A stretch of DNA of 64,000 bases from JAIVJM01 sp963816985 (GCA_963816985.1 CAWFMF010000004.1:2604001-2668000), one strand, 5' to 3'. Shown: positions 1-9,433, counted from the stretch's first letter. Numbers and translations: made by a program. The notes: generated by a model from the letters alone, not told the origin.

Positions 1-6
1 CCCCCG

Positions 7-672
7 ATGCCAGCCGAGCCGCGAACGCCGACCAACTGTCTCATCACGCCCGGCGAGACGACGCGCCAGACCACGACGGCGAGTGAAGAGTTCGAAAAGC
101 TCCTCGCGCTCGTCGCGCGGGCCGTCGCCGCCCGCATCGCGCTCGTCCAACTGCGCGAGAAGGAGTTGAGCGCGCGCGTCATGTACGACCTCGCCGCCCG
201 CGCCGCCGCGCTCGCGCGCGGGAGCCGCACCCGCGTCCTCGTCAACGACCGCGCCGACATCGCGCGCGCCGCCCTCTGCGATGGCGTGCAGCTCACGACG
301 CTCTCTCTCGAAACGCGCGTCGTGCGCCGGGCCTTCGGCGAAGGCTTCACGGTCGGCGTCTCGACGCACTCGCTTGAGGAAGCGCGCGCGGCGCGCGACG
401 GCGGCGCGGACTTCGCACTCTTCGGCCCCGTCTTCGACACGCCGTCGAAGCGCGCCTACGGCCCGCCGCTCGGACTCAGCGCGCTCGCCGAAGCCGCCCG
501 TGCCCTCGCGCCGTTCACGCTCCTCGCCGTCGGCGGCATCAACGCCGGGAACGCACACGCGGCGCTCCGCGCGGGCGCGGCGGGCGTCGCCGCCATCCGC
601 ATGTTCGCCGAAGCGGAAGACCTCGCCCGGACAGTCCGCATTCTTAATGAACCTGAGAGTCCGCACTCTTAA
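7..672 (+). CDS. thiE: Thiamine phosphate synthase (ThiE/TenI family)
   Basis: Predicted to couple the thiazole and pyrimidine phosphates into thiamine phosphate in the cytoplasm. The 221-aa product shows the family's TIM-barrel landmarks in order: VQLREKEL near residue 49, LVNDRADIA, GVSTHSLEEA, the phosphate loop segment FGPVFDTPSKRAYGPP, and LLAVGGINAGN followed by GVAAIRMF. The reading frame is open to the left edge of the window, so the true start could lie upstream. thiD follows after 5 bp, so the pair is probably co-transcribed. TenI-type thiazole tautomerases share this fold and motifs; adjacency to thiD favours ThiE. Confidence 0.85.
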   Translation: MPAEPRTPTNCLITPGETTRQTTTASEEFEKLLALVARAVAARIALVQLREKELSARVMYDLAARAAALARGSRTRVLVNDRADIARAALCDGVQLTTLSLETRVVRRAFGEGFTVGVSTHSLEEARAARDGGADFALFGPVFDTPSKRAYGPPLGLSALAEAARALAPFTLLAVGGINAGNAHAALRAGAAGVAAIRMFAEAEDLARTVRILNEPESPHS

Positions 673-677
673 CGAAG

Positions 678-1511
678 ATGAGTAACGCCGAAACAGGCTC
701 GCGCCTCGTCGCCCTGACCGTCGCCGGGTTCGACCCGTCGGGCGGCGCAGGCGTCGTCGCCGACATCAAGACCTTCACGGCCTTCGGCTGCTTCGCCACC
801 GCCGCCGTGACCTCTCTGACTTACCAGAACACGACGGGCGTCTTCGGCGCGGCGCACCAGACCGCCGAGACGGTGCGCGCGCAGGCGCTCGCCGTCGTCG
901 AGGACTTCAAAGTCTCCGGCGCGAAGACGGGGATGCTCCCGACGCGCGAAATCATTTCGGAAGTCGCGCGCCTCTTCCGCGAGGAGCAACTTCCCGCGCC
1001 CGTCGTTGACCCGGTGGTGCGCTCGACCTCCGGCTTCGATTTGATTGACGACGAGGCGCTCGAAGCCTTGAAGCGGGAGCTGATGCCCCTGGCGCGCGTC
1101 GTCACGCCGAACATCCCGGAAGCCGAGCGCATCACCGGCTTAACCATCCGCGACGAGGCGGGGATGCGGCGCGCGGCGCGGCGGATGCGCGAGATGGGCG
1201 CGCGGGCGGTGCTCGTGAAGGGCGGACATCTGACGGGCGCGGTCGCCCTCGACCTGCTCGACGACGGAGGACAGACCACCACCTTCAACATCTTACGCAT
1301 CGAAACGACGGCGACCCACGGGACGGGCTGCACGCTCGCCGCCGCCATCGCCGCGTGCCTCGCGCGCGGGATGAGTTTGGAGGCGGCGGTCGGCGCGGCC
1401 AAGCTTTTCGTCACCGAAGCCATCCGCCGCGCGCCGCGCCTCGGTCGCGGCCACGGCCCCATCAATCACGACGTGCCCGTCCCCTTCAAAGCGGGCGTCG
1501 AGTGGGAGTGA
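678..1511 (+). CDS. thiD: Hydroxymethylpyrimidine/phosphomethylpyrimidine kinase
   Basis: Ribokinase-fold kinase that phosphorylates HMP and HMP-P for thiamine synthesis. The N-terminus carries the substrate motif TVAGFDPSGGAGVVADIKTF, followed by VTPNIPEAERITG and VLVKGGHLTG. The ATP/anion-hole motif THGTGC places the catalytic cysteine at Cys218. Its 277 aa is slightly longer than the usual 260-270. It sits 5 bp after thiE and 5 bp before the next open reading frame, which suggests a short operon. Confidence 0.93.
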   Translation: MSNAETGSRLVALTVAGFDPSGGAGVVADIKTFTAFGCFATAAVTSLTYQNTTGVFGAAHQTAETVRAQALAVVEDFKVSGAKTGMLPTREIISEVARLFREEQLPAPVVDPVVRSTSGFDLIDDEALEALKRELMPLARVVTPNIPEAERITGLTIRDEAGMRRAARRMREMGARAVLVKGGHLTGAVALDLLDDGGQTTTFNILRIETTATHGTGCTLAAAIAACLARGMSLEAAVGAAKLFVTEAIRRAPRLGRGHGPINHDVPVPFKAGVEWE

Positions 1512-1516
1512 AGAAG

Positions 1517-2804
1517 ATGAAAGAAGAACTCAAGAACGTCCTCCGTTCGGCGACGACGGTCGCGCTCGTGCTGTGCCTCGGTCTCGCCGCCGGTGTCGTC
1601 CGCGTCCCGGCGCAGGGAGGAGACCTCTCCGGCGGCGTGGGGGCTTTCGCCGCGCAGCCGAAGCCGAACAAGGTGGTGGAGAAGATTAAGCGGCCCGTCT
1701 ACAAGCGACCGGCGGGGCCGACGGTGAGCCCGAACGACCGTCTGATGGAGGCGGCGAGCACCGGCAACGTGGCCGCCTTCGCCGCGCTCTTGAAGGGCGG
1801 CGCGAGCGTCAACGCGAAGGCCAGGGCGGGCGGCTGCACGCCGCTCGTCTACGCGGTCGAGGGCAAGCAGAAGGCGGCGGCGCGAGAGCTTCTGGCGAAG
1901 GGCGCGGACGTGAACCTCGCCTGTGAAGACGGGCTCACCGCCCTCATGCTCGCCTCCGAGGACGGCGACGCCGAACTCGCGCAACTCTTCATTGACGGCG
2001 GGGCGAACGTCAACGCCAAGACCTCGGACGGTCGCACGGCGCTCATCTTCGCCTCTTCGAGCGGACACCTCTCGGTCGTCCGACCGCTGCTGGCGAAGGG
2101 CGCGGACGCGGCGGCGCGTTTCAAGGACGGGCGGACGCCCATCGTCTTCGCTGCGGCCAACGGCCACGCGCCGGTCGTCGAGGAGTTGCGCGAAGGCTGG
2201 CGCGGACGTGAGCGCGCGGCCCGAAGACGGCTGGACGCCGCTGCTCTGGGCCGCTTGGTTCGGGCACACGGGCGTCGTCAAGTTCCTGCTCGATGAAGGG
2301 GCGGAGGTGAACGCGAAGGACAGGGACGGCGACACCGCCTTGATGAAGGCCGCGACGCAGGGGCACGCGCCCATCGTGCAGATGTTTCTGGCGCGCGGGG
2401 CCGAGGTGGACGCGCGCGGCAACGGCGGCGGCACGGCGCTCCTCTTCGCCTCTTCGCGCGGCAACTACGAGATAGTCGAGACGCTGGTGGCGAAGGGCGC
2501 GAACGTCAACACGCGCAACAACGCGGGGCTCACGCCCGTCATCCTCGCCGCCTCTTACGGGCGCGTCCCGACGCTCGACGTTCTCATCAAGAAGGGCGCG
2601 GACGTGAACGCCAGCACCCCGAAGGGCTACACGGCGCTGATGGCGGCGGCGAGCAAAGGGCTCGCCGGGACAGTCCGTCTCCTCCTCGACAGCCGCGCCG
2701 ACGCCAAAGCCAAATACGAGGACGGGAAGACCGCCCTCGGCTTCGCGAGGGAGAACGGTCAGGACGCCATCGTCAAGATTCTCGAAGCCGCCGGCGGGCA
2801 GTGA
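1517..2804 (+). pseudogene. Exported ankyrin-repeat protein, frameshifted
   Basis: The first part (from ATG 1517; GTG 1508 is an alternative) encodes a hydrophobic signal region and several ankyrin repeats of the type GADVNLACEDGLTALMLAS. After the codons for VVEEL, about position 2189, the repeats continue in another frame (AKAGADVSARPEDGW and further repeats to a stop at 2804). Removing the C at 2189 restores one reading frame of about 428 aa and a normal 12-residue repeat junction. About ten ankyrin repeats are visible in total, suggesting a protein-binding periplasmic or surface protein. It could be a true pseudogene or a sequence error; the intact repeats on both sides argue for a recent event or an error. 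Confidence 0.8.
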
Positions 2805-2933
2805 AAAGCCGTAAACCGTGAACCGTAAACCGTGACAGGAAGGAAACTGCTTTCCTTCCTGTCACGGTTTACGGTTCACGGTTTACGGCTTTTCTCCTGT
2901 CAGCCGTCACGGTTTATCGTTTACGGCTTTTCA
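2804..2933. repeat. Heptamer inverted-repeat hairpin, CCGTAAA/CCGTGAA type
   Basis: Tandem 7-bp units CCGTAAA and CCGTGAA run from 2808; the reverse complement units (TTTACGG, TTCACGG) follow on the right, so the block folds into a long imperfect hairpin, with a further TTTACGG copy near 2924. It lies between the convergent ankyrin and cyclophilin genes and could act as a bidirectional terminator. The same unit type recurs near 29240-29356. Confidence 0.85.
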
Positions 2934-3419
2934 TCCTTCTTCAATCGTGACTTTTTCCATCACCACGTCCTGCACGGGGCGGTCGCCGGGGGCCGTCTGG
3001 GTGGTGGCGATTTTATCCACCACGTCTTGGCCTTCGATGACGCGCCCGAACTTGGTGTAGCTCGGCGGGAGCGGGTAGTCGTTGTGCATGATGAAGAACT
3101 GCGAGCCGTTGGTGTTCGGCCCGGCGTTCGCCATCGCCACCGTGCCCTTGGCGTAAGCCCCACGGTACAGCGCCGAGCCGCTGTTAATCTCGTCTTTGAA
3201 GCGACCGCCCTGCGCCGACTCGCCGCCCCGCCCCGTGCCCGTCGGGTCGCCGCCCTGAATCATGAAGCCCTTGATGACGCGGTGAAAGATGACGCCGTCG
3301 TAGTAGCCGCGCTCGGCCAGCAGGCGGAAGTTCTCCGCCGTCTTCGGCGACTCGTCCTCCAGAAGCTCGAAGCGGATCGTGCCGTGGTTCGTCTTGATGT
3401 TCGCGATGCGATTTGCCAT
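2931..3419 (-). CDS. Cyclophilin-type peptidyl-prolyl cis-trans isomerase
   Basis: Catalyses cis-trans isomerisation of Xaa-Pro bonds. The 162-aa protein has the full cyclophilin signature: FHRVIKGFMIQGGDPTGTG with the catalytic Arg at residue 47, then MANAGPNTNGSQFFI near residues 96-110 and FGRVIEGQDVVDKI. No signal peptide is seen, so it is probably cytoplasmic. An AAGGA ribosome binding site lies 4 bp upstream of the ATG. It stands alone between a heptamer hairpin and a HAD phosphatase gene on the same strand. Confidence 0.95.
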   Translation of the reverse strand: MANRIANIKTNHGTIRFELLEDESPKTAENFRLLAERGYYDGVIFHRVIKGFMIQGGDPTGTGRGGESAQGGRFKDEINSGSALYRGAYAKGTVAMANAGPNTNGSQFFIMHNDYPLPPSYTKFGRVIEGQDVVDKIATTQTAPGDRPVQDVVMEKVTIEEG

Positions 3420-3546
3420 AAGAATCCTTTCAAGTAGACAGTAGTCAGTAGCGGAGTGAGCCAGTGATGAAAGACGCGCCGTTAATGAATCGTCAGGGTG
3501 TCAGCGTCAGCGTCCATAAAGCGGAGACTTCATTCATCATTCCGCA

Positions 3547-4419
3547 TTATGATTCATGCATTTCGAGAACGTATCTTTCGATGGCCTCGGCGACGCCGTC
3601 TTCGTCGTTCGTGGCCGTCGTGTGAAAGTCCCCGCGCGCGCGCAGGGGGGGCTCGGCGTTGCCCATGAGGACGCCCGTGCCCGCGTATTCGAGCATTTCG
3701 AGGTCGTTGAAATTGTCGCCGACGGCCATCACTTCCTCACGCGCGACACCCTGCTCGGCGGCGACCGCCGCGAGCCCCGCGCCCTTCGACGCCGACGGGT
3801 GGAGCACGTCTAAGAGCCCGAAGTCCGCCTTCGGGTAGAGCGTCAAGAGCTGCTTGACCGCGCCGCCGAGTTCTTCGGCCATCAGCTCGCCGAGCCGCTC
3901 CATCGCGGCGCAGCCGCCGGTGAAGGCGACGTGCAGAGGGTCGTGGTCGAGATACTCTTCGAGCGAAGCGACGTGCCGGATTGAAGCCGCCGCGCCGGGG
4001 CCGACGACGCGGCGCGACCACGCGATGTACTTGGCGAGCGCCGTGTTGCCCTCGCTGATGTGGTCGTAGAGGAGGACGCCTTCGCCCGTGTGGTCGTCGC
4101 TGACGAGCGCGTCCGCGCCGTGCAAGCGACCGAGCCGGACGACGGCGCGCGCGGCCTCGGCGGGCATCAACACCGCCGAGACGGTTTCGAGCGTGCGCGC
4201 GTGCTTGGTGAGCGCGCCGTTGTGCGCGATGACGGGCACGTCCAGTCCGAGTTCGAGCGCGAGCGGTCGCGCGTCGCGGAAGCGGCGGCCCGTGACGAGC
4301 GCGACCGAGACGCCCTTCGAGCGTGCTTCGGCGATGGCCGCGCGGTTGCGCGCCGTCAACTCCCCGCGCGAGTTGAGCAGCGTCCCGTCCAGATCGAGCG
4401 CGACCAAGCGAATACCCAT
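3547..4419 (-). CDS. Cof-type HAD-IIB family phosphatase
   Basis: Predicted Mg-dependent phosphatase of small phosphorylated metabolites. HAD motifs are complete: LDLDGTLLN (nucleophile Asp9, acid/base Asp11), ALVTGRR for motif II, SASKGAGL for the motif III lysine, and VGDNFNDLEML around residues 233-242 for motif IV. The 290-aa length and the large C2 cap between motifs II and III fit the Cof/YidA-type subfamily; the substrate cannot be told. A GAAATCT-type heptamer hairpin begins directly at its start codon. Confidence 0.9.
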   Translation of the reverse strand: MGIRLVALDLDGTLLNSRGELTARNRAAIAEARSKGVSVALVTGRRFRDARPLALELGLDVPVIAHNGALTKHARTLETVSAVLMPAEAARAVVRLGRLHGADALVSDDHTGEGVLLYDHISEGNTALAKYIAWSRRVVGPGAAASIRHVASLEEYLDHDPLHVAFTGGCAAMERLGELMAEELGGAVKQLLTLYPKADFGLLDVLHPSASKGAGLAAVAAEQGVAREEVMAVGDNFNDLEMLEYAGTGVLMGNAEPPLRARGDFHTTATNDEDGVAEAIERYVLEMHES

Positions 4420-4538
4420 TTTAGATTTCGGATTTTAGATTTTGGATTGTCCGAGCGTCCGGAGTTGAACGTCCGAAATCCGGCTTCAAGCCGAAGCGGC
4501 ACGTCAATCCGAAATCTAAAATCCGAAATCTAAAATCG
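4419..4538. repeat. Heptamer inverted-repeat hairpin, GAAATCT/AAAATCC type
   Basis: The left arm (4419-4449) reads as ATTTTAG/ATTTCGG-like units and the right arm (4508-4537) as GAAATCT AAAATCC GAAATCT AAAATCG. The roughly 55-bp loop is GC-richer. It lies between divergent genes, so it cannot be a simple terminator. The same units form the hairpin at 55994-56084. Confidence 0.85.
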
Positions 4539-4675
4539 TTTCCCCGAATCTAACACCCGCCCGCGGAGCGTGCAACAGACGGGCTCGGATGATTTATATT
4601 CTCGGCGGAAGAACTTCATCCAAGGAGTGTTTGATGAGCAGTCGCGGTTCAGTCGAAACGTCGGAGGGCAAACGC

Positions 4676-5197
4676 ATGAGCATCACGAAGCATGGTTCGA
4701 GCGTGTTGATGAAAGTCTTCTTTCTCTTCGCATTGCTGTTGATGGTCGCTCCGGCGACGGCACAGAACGGGGGAGTGAAGCAGAAGGCGGATTCGAGTTC
4801 GGCGGCGGCGGAGTTGGCGCGGGTGCGGCGTGTGATTGACGAGGGCAACGCGCGGGCCGTGAGGGCTTGGGCGACGGGCGACGCCGAGATGTTCGCCTCC
4901 GTCTTCGCGGACGAAGCGGTCGAACTCCGACCGGACGGCTCGGTCGTCCGTGGGCGGCGGCGAATCGTCGAGCTGGTCAAGGCGTCCATGAAGAGGCTCG
5001 GCCCCAACGTCGAGCTGACGGTCAAGACGACGGGCGTCTGGCTCGACGGCTCGACGGCTTACGAGAGCGGCAAGTCGGTCTATAAGTACACGCAGGAGGG
5101 GCAGCCGAAGACCTTCGAGACGCTCTTCGTCACGGTCTGGAAGAAGAGAAACGGCGTCTGGAAAATCTACTCCGACATGCCCGTCCCGCGTGAGTAA
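4676..5197 (+). CDS. Secreted SnoaL/DUF4440-like (NTF2-fold) protein
   Basis: A signal peptide (VFFLFALLLMVAPATAQ) is followed by an NTF2-like domain: IDEGNARAVRAWATGDAEMF, a segment VRGRRRIVELVKASM, and a C-terminal VTVWKKRNGVWKIYSD typical of DUF4440/SnoaL-like proteins. The enzymatic or binding role is unknown. Two starts have good ribosome binding sites: ATG 4676 (GGAGGG, 7-bp spacer) and ATG 4634 (AAGGAG, 6-bp spacer); I chose 4676 because it gives a normal signal peptide n-region. It stands alone, facing a DUF2306-like gene. Confidence 0.8.
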   Translation: MSITKHGSSVLMKVFFLFALLLMVAPATAQNGGVKQKADSSSAAAELARVRRVIDEGNARAVRAWATGDAEMFASVFADEAVELRPDGSVVRGRRRIVELVKASMKRLGPNVELTVKTTGVWLDGSTAYESGKSVYKYTQEGQPKTFETLFVTVWKKRNGVWKIYSDMPVPRE

Positions 5198-5264
5198 TCC
5201 CTGCGATGCGCCGCCGCGCCGCCGCGACAAAGCAGCTCCGACTGTCGTCTTTAAGCGCAAGAGC

Positions 5265-5927
5265 TTAGACAGCGGCGCGGGCTGTTTTCGCCGGGAGGGC
5301 GGCGGGGCTGCCTCGTCGGGACGCCCCGCGCTTGAACACGTCGCGCCAACTGATGACGAGCGACGGGACGAAGCAGGCGGCGGCGATGAGACTCCAGATC
5401 ACCGAGATAAAGCCGACCTCTCCGAAGGCTTGCACCGCCGGGATGGCGAGTATGGCCCTGCCGACGACGAAGACCATAGCGAACGGGTAGCTGCGCGTCA
5501 TCCACTCCTGATGCTGCCGGATGTCGCCTTTGCGCACGCAGTAGAGGGCGATGGCGGTGGTCACGAGCCAGCCGCAGGACTGGATGACGGCGGCCATCAC
5601 CAGCGACGGCGGGCCGAGGATGATGGCGACGGGGATGGCGGTCGGCGCGGCGACGACCACCCCGGCCACGTAGAGCCTGCCGAGGACGCGGTGCAGCCCC
5701 ATGCGCCGCCTGCGCAGCTTGGCGGAGAATTGAAACGGCGCGAGGAGGAGAGCGACCGCCCCGGCGGTGGCGTGGGGCAGGAGCCACCACTTCACCGGCT
5801 CGACGCGCTGCCACACGGGCGAGCGCGAGTCCAGAAACGGCGTCTCGTAGACGTAGAAGACGAAGAGCGTCAAGAGGCCGAAGACGGCGAAGAAGACGTG
5901 CTTGGTCTTGATAGAGCGGACTGACAT
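5265..5927 (-). CDS. DUF2306-like multi-pass membrane protein
   Basis: A 220-aa integral membrane protein with about six hydrophobic segments, for example VFFAVFGLLTLFVFYVY near the N-terminus and FISVIWSLIAAACFVPSLVI near the C-terminus. Conserved-looking histidines occur in LLPHATAGA, LHRVLGRLY and RQHQEWMTRSY, a pattern seen in DUF2306 proteins. The start ATG at 5927 has a strong GGAGG site 5 bp upstream. The function is unknown; the histidines suggest metal or haem contact, which is inference only. Confidence 0.75.
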   Translation of the reverse strand: MSVRSIKTKHVFFAVFGLLTLFVFYVYETPFLDSRSPVWQRVEPVKWWLLPHATAGAVALLLAPFQFSAKLRRRRMGLHRVLGRLYVAGVVVAAPTAIPVAIILGPPSLVMAAVIQSCGWLVTTAIALYCVRKGDIRQHQEWMTRSYPFAMVFVVGRAILAIPAVQAFGEVGFISVIWSLIAAACFVPSLVISWRDVFKRGASRRGSPAALPAKTARAAV

Positions 5928-6289
5928 ACTCACCTCCTCTGCACACCGGCGGTTAACGTCGCCGGGGCGACAATCAAACTTTTCGCCCCCCACTCCTATA
6001 CGCGAAGAATAACGGCGGTAAGAATCAGCGGCGGGCTCAACTTTTTTCGGCAGTTGGGAAAGACGAAAAGCAGCTTCATTGATGGAGCGGTCGCGCCGCC
6101 TCAAGACCCCGCAATAAAACGGCTCCAACTGACTGACCGCCTCCGCGCGCCCGCGCCGGGTGGGCGGGCTTAAAATCTCACGCCGGGGAGAGTCCGAGAC
6201 CCTCCCCGGCATTTTGCGGTTCGGGGCGCGGGGCGCATTATGAAGGGGTTTCAGGGCAACTTCTCGGAGGGAAAGGGATTCTTTAAGGG
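5928..6289. promoter_or_regulatory. Divergent intergenic region with a strong hairpin in the thrC leader
   Basis: This gap of about 360 bp separates the divergent DUF2306-like and thrC genes. Its only clear structure is the hairpin GCCGGGGAG...CTCCCCGGC at 6182-6210, followed by ATTTTG, about 80 bp upstream of the thrC ATG. It looks like a terminator or attenuator on the plus strand, but I see no leader peptide. No convincing promoter hexamers were found. Confidence 0.4.
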
Positions 6290-7457
6290 ATGAATGTGAC
6301 ACATCTGGAGTGCGGGGCGTGCGGGGCGCGACACGAGGCACGGCGGTTGCAGAACCTGTGCGTGGAGTGCGGCAAGCCGCTGCTCGTCCGCTACGACCTC
6401 GCAAGCGCGGGGCGCAGTCTGACGAAGGAAAGTTTGAAGGGAAGAAGGTCTGACTTATGGCGTTACAGAGAAGTGCTGCCGGTCGAGCGCGAAGAAAATG
6501 TCGTCTCGCTCGGCGAAGGCTGGACGCCGCTTTTGCGCGCCGCGCGGCTGGGCGGGCGGCTGGGCCTCGGAGAGCTTTACATCAAGGACGAGTCGCAGAA
6601 CCCCACGCAGAGCTTCAAGGCGCGCGGGATGACGGCGGCGGTCTCGATGGCGAAAGAGCTGGGCGTGAGTAAACTGGCCGCGCCCTCGGCGGGCAACGCC
6701 GCCGGGGCTCTCGCGGCCTACGCCGCGTGCGCCGGTCTCGAAGCGCACATCTTCATGCCGAAGGATACGCCGCGCGCCAACGTCGTCGAGTGCGAGCAGA
6801 CGGGCGCGCACGTCACATTGATGGACGGATTGATAACTGACTGCGGCGCGGAAGTCGCCCGGCGCAAGGACGCCGAGGGCTGGTTCGACGTTTCGACTCT
6901 CAAAGAGCCGTACCGCGTCGAGGGCAAGAAGACGCTCGGCTACGAGCTGGCCGAACAGCTCGACTGGACGCTGCCGGACGTCATCGTCTACCCGACGGGC
7001 GGCGGCACGGGGCTCGTCGGGATGTGGAAGGCGTTCGACGAGATGGAAGAGCTGGGCTGGATAGACTCGAAGCGTCCGAGGATGGTGACGGTGCAGGCCG
7101 CCGGTTGCGCGCCGATTGTGCGCGCGTTTGAAAAAGGCGAACGCTTCGCCGAAGAGTTCCCCGACGCGGCGACGACCGCTTCGGGCTTGAGAGTGCCGAA
7201 GGCCATCGGCGACTTTCTCATCCTCGACGCGCTGCGCGCCTCCGGCGGCACGGCCATCAGCCGTGACCGACGAGGAGCTGCTCGCGGCGGTGGGAGAGAT
7301 CGGCGCTCTGGAAGGAATCTTTACCGCGCCCGAAGGCGCGGCGTGCCTCCCGGCTCTGAGAGTTTTGCAGGAGCGCGGCGAGGTCAACAAAGACGAGCGC
7401 GTCGTCCTCTTCAACACGGGCGCGGGCGTCAAATATCTTGAGAGCTTCGGCGGCTGA
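6290..7457 (+). pseudogene. thrC: Threonine synthase, single-base frameshift near the 3' end
   Basis: PLP enzyme converting O-phosphohomoserine to threonine. An N-terminal zinc-ribbon (Cys8, Cys11, Cys24, Cys27) precedes the catalytic domain. SQNPTQSFKARG carries the Schiff-base Lys110, PSAGNAAGALAAYAA is the substrate loop and PTGGGTGLVGMW binds the PLP phosphate. The frame breaks after ASGGTAIS (codon ending 7261); the C-terminus VTDEELLAAVGEIGALEGIF...NTGAGVKYLE continues in another frame to 7457. Deleting one C at 7261/7262 gives a complete protein of about 388 aa. Because threonine synthase is normally essential for prototrophy and everything else is intact, a sequencing or assembly error is the likelier cause. 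Confidence 0.88.
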
Positions 7458-7499
7458 AGGGGTCGTTTCGGTTCACGGACGGTCGGGGACTTGAGAAGT

Positions 7500-8030
7500 A
7501 TGAAACGGACAATCTTAACGACGCTGCTCACTCTTCTCTCGTCGGTCGCGGCGGCGGCACAGACACAGCCGCCGCCGCAGACGCAGCCGACGGGCGACGC
7601 CTGCCATGTCTACGTAGTGGACGTGAAGAAGGCGGAGCAGTTCATCGAGGAATATGTTGAGAAGCGGAATCCGAAGGCCGCCCCGCCGAGCGCGCGGGAC
7701 GCGGGCGAGACGGTCTTCCCTGAGTTCTACACGAAGATCGGCGAGGAAGAGGTGACGACCAAAAGCTACCGCTTCCCCGGCAGCAAGCTTTTCATCCTCG
7801 CCCGCGTCTTCTACACGGACGAATCCATGCCCGCCGAGTCAATGCTGGTCGGCGTCGGGCTCTCCGAGAAGGAGCAGACCGACGAGCTGTGGCTTGAGAA
7901 CATGGCGGTCGCCGAGGTGGCGTACAACGAGCAGACCAACGTCGTGAGGGCCAAGCAGCGGCTCAAGGTCGGTGGCCGTCTCTACCTCGTCGGCGTCGAG
8001 TGTCGCTGCGCGAGGACGAACGCGAAGTGA
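7500..8030 (+). CDS. Exported protein of unknown function
   Basis: A 176-aa product with a signal peptide (TILTTLLTLLSSVAAAAQ), a short Q/P-rich linker and a compact domain beginning DACHVYVVDVKKAEQFIEEY. I do not recognise the family. Two C-terminal cysteines occur in GVECRCARTN. ATG 7500 is chosen over TTG 7491 because it gives a cleaner signal peptide. It lies 42 bp after thrC and 35 bp before a TPR gene on the same strand, so co-transcription is possible. Confidence 0.65.
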   Translation: MKRTILTTLLTLLSSVAAAAQTQPPPQTQPTGDACHVYVVDVKKAEQFIEEYVEKRNPKAAPPSARDAGETVFPEFYTKIGEEEVTTKSYRFPGSKLFILARVFYTDESMPAESMLVGVGLSEKEQTDELWLENMAVAEVAYNEQTNVVRAKQRLKVGGRLYLVGVECRCARTNAK

Positions 8031-8065
8031 ATATCCGAAGTCTTAAAGTTTTAAGAGGAGTTGCG

Positions 8066-9433
8066 ATGAGAAATCAGAGGTCTTTGACGGCGTTCGTGCT
8101 GGCCGTCGTTCTTTCGGGCGCGGCGTCTTCGTCGGCGAGCGTGAGCGCGCAGGCGAACGCGCCGCAGGCGTCGCCGTCGTCAGCAGCGTCGTCGTCGTTC
8201 GACAGGAAGCGTTTCGACGAGTTGCGCAAGGAGGGCTTCGACGCGCTCTATAACCTCGACTACGAGGGCGCGCGCCGCCGCTTTCAGGAGATGGCGAAGG
8301 CCTTCCCCGACCACCCGGCGGGGCCGCAGTTCCTCGCCGCCGGACTCTGGCTCAAGACCCTGAACGAGTCGCGGCGGTTGCAGGCTTCGCTCTACAACAC
8401 CGAAGGCTTCTACAAGGAGAAGGACGACAAGGCCGACCCGAAGACGGTCGCCGAGTTCCGCGACCTGACGCGGCAGGCGAAGGCGCTCTGCGAGGCGCGT
8501 CTCAAGGTCAACCCGAAGGACACCGAGGCGCTCTACTACCTCGGCGCGGTCGAAGGTTTGAAGGCGGCGTTCGCGGGCGCGGTCGAGCGGAGCTTCATGT
8601 CGGCGCTCCGCAGCGGCTCCGACTCGGTTGACCGCCACCGCGATGTCCTCAAGCTCGACCCGAATTTCCACGACGCCGAAGTGACCATCGGGATGTACGA
8701 CTACGTCGTCGGCGGCCTGCCGCTGCCGGTGAAATTGATGGCGGCCATCGGCGGCATTCGCGGGTCGAAGAAGAAGGGTCTGGCGACGCTCGAACGCGTG
8801 GCTGCCGAGGGGCAGTGGGCGCGCGACGACGCCAAGTCCATGCTCATCGTCCTCTACAAGCGCGAGAAGCGTTACATGGACGCCTACCGCAACGCGAACG
8901 AACTGGCCTGGAAGTACGGGCGCAACTACATCTTCAAGATGGAGTCGGCGGACGCGCTCGTCTCGCAGGCCGAAGTTGACCGCGCGCGCGACCCCGAAGC
9001 GGCGAAGAAGGCCGAGGAGCAAGCCTTCGCCATCTTCGAGTCGTTACTGCCGCGCGGGCGCGAGGCGGCGCAGGGTGGGTCAAGAGCGCCGCTCGACCTC
9101 GTCCACTACAGCTACGGCGACGCGCTCTTCGTCGCCGGTCACGCCGAGCGCGCGGCGCGTGAGTTCCTCGCCGCCGCCGCTTTGCCGAACGTCGAAGCGG
9201 GGATGGCGACGCGGACGCGCTTGCGGGCCGCGCAGGCGCTCGACGTGGCGGGCAAGCGCGAAGAGGCCGTCGCGCAGTACAAGGCCGTGCTCGCGCGCCA
9301 GAACGTCTTCGACTCGCACGAGGAGGCGAAGCGCGGTTTGAAGGAGCCCTACAAGATGGCGCGCAAGGCCGCCGAGGGCACGGCGAGCGGCGTGCCGGAA
9401 GAGGGCGCGTCGAACACCGGAAGCCCGAAATAA
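8066..9433 (+). CDS. Exported TPR-repeat protein
   Basis: A 455-aa protein with an N-terminal signal segment (LTAFVLAVVLSGAASS) and helical TPR-like repeats through most of its length, e.g. GFDALYNLDYEGARRRFQEM near residue 55, CEARLKVNPKDTEALYYLG, and AQALDVAGKREEAVAQYKAV near the C-terminus. TPR domains scaffold protein complexes; no catalytic motif is seen. ATG 8066 has an AAGAGGAG site 5 bp upstream, which excludes the longer frame starting at 8000. Confidence 0.8.
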   Translation: MRNQRSLTAFVLAVVLSGAASSSASVSAQANAPQASPSSAASSSFDRKRFDELRKEGFDALYNLDYEGARRRFQEMAKAFPDHPAGPQFLAAGLWLKTLNESRRLQASLYNTEGFYKEKDDKADPKTVAEFRDLTRQAKALCEARLKVNPKDTEALYYLGAVEGLKAAFAGAVERSFMSALRSGSDSVDRHRDVLKLDPNFHDAEVTIGMYDYVVGGLPLPVKLMAAIGGIRGSKKKGLATLERVAAEGQWARDDAKSMLIVLYKREKRYMDAYRNANELAWKYGRNYIFKMESADALVSQAEVDRARDPEAAKKAEEQAFAIFESLLPRGREAAQGGSRAPLDLVHYSYGDALFVAGHAERAAREFLAAAALPNVEAGMATRTRLRAAQALDVAGKREEAVAQYKAVLARQNVFDSHEEAKRGLKEPYKMARKAAEGTASGVPEEGASNTGSPK

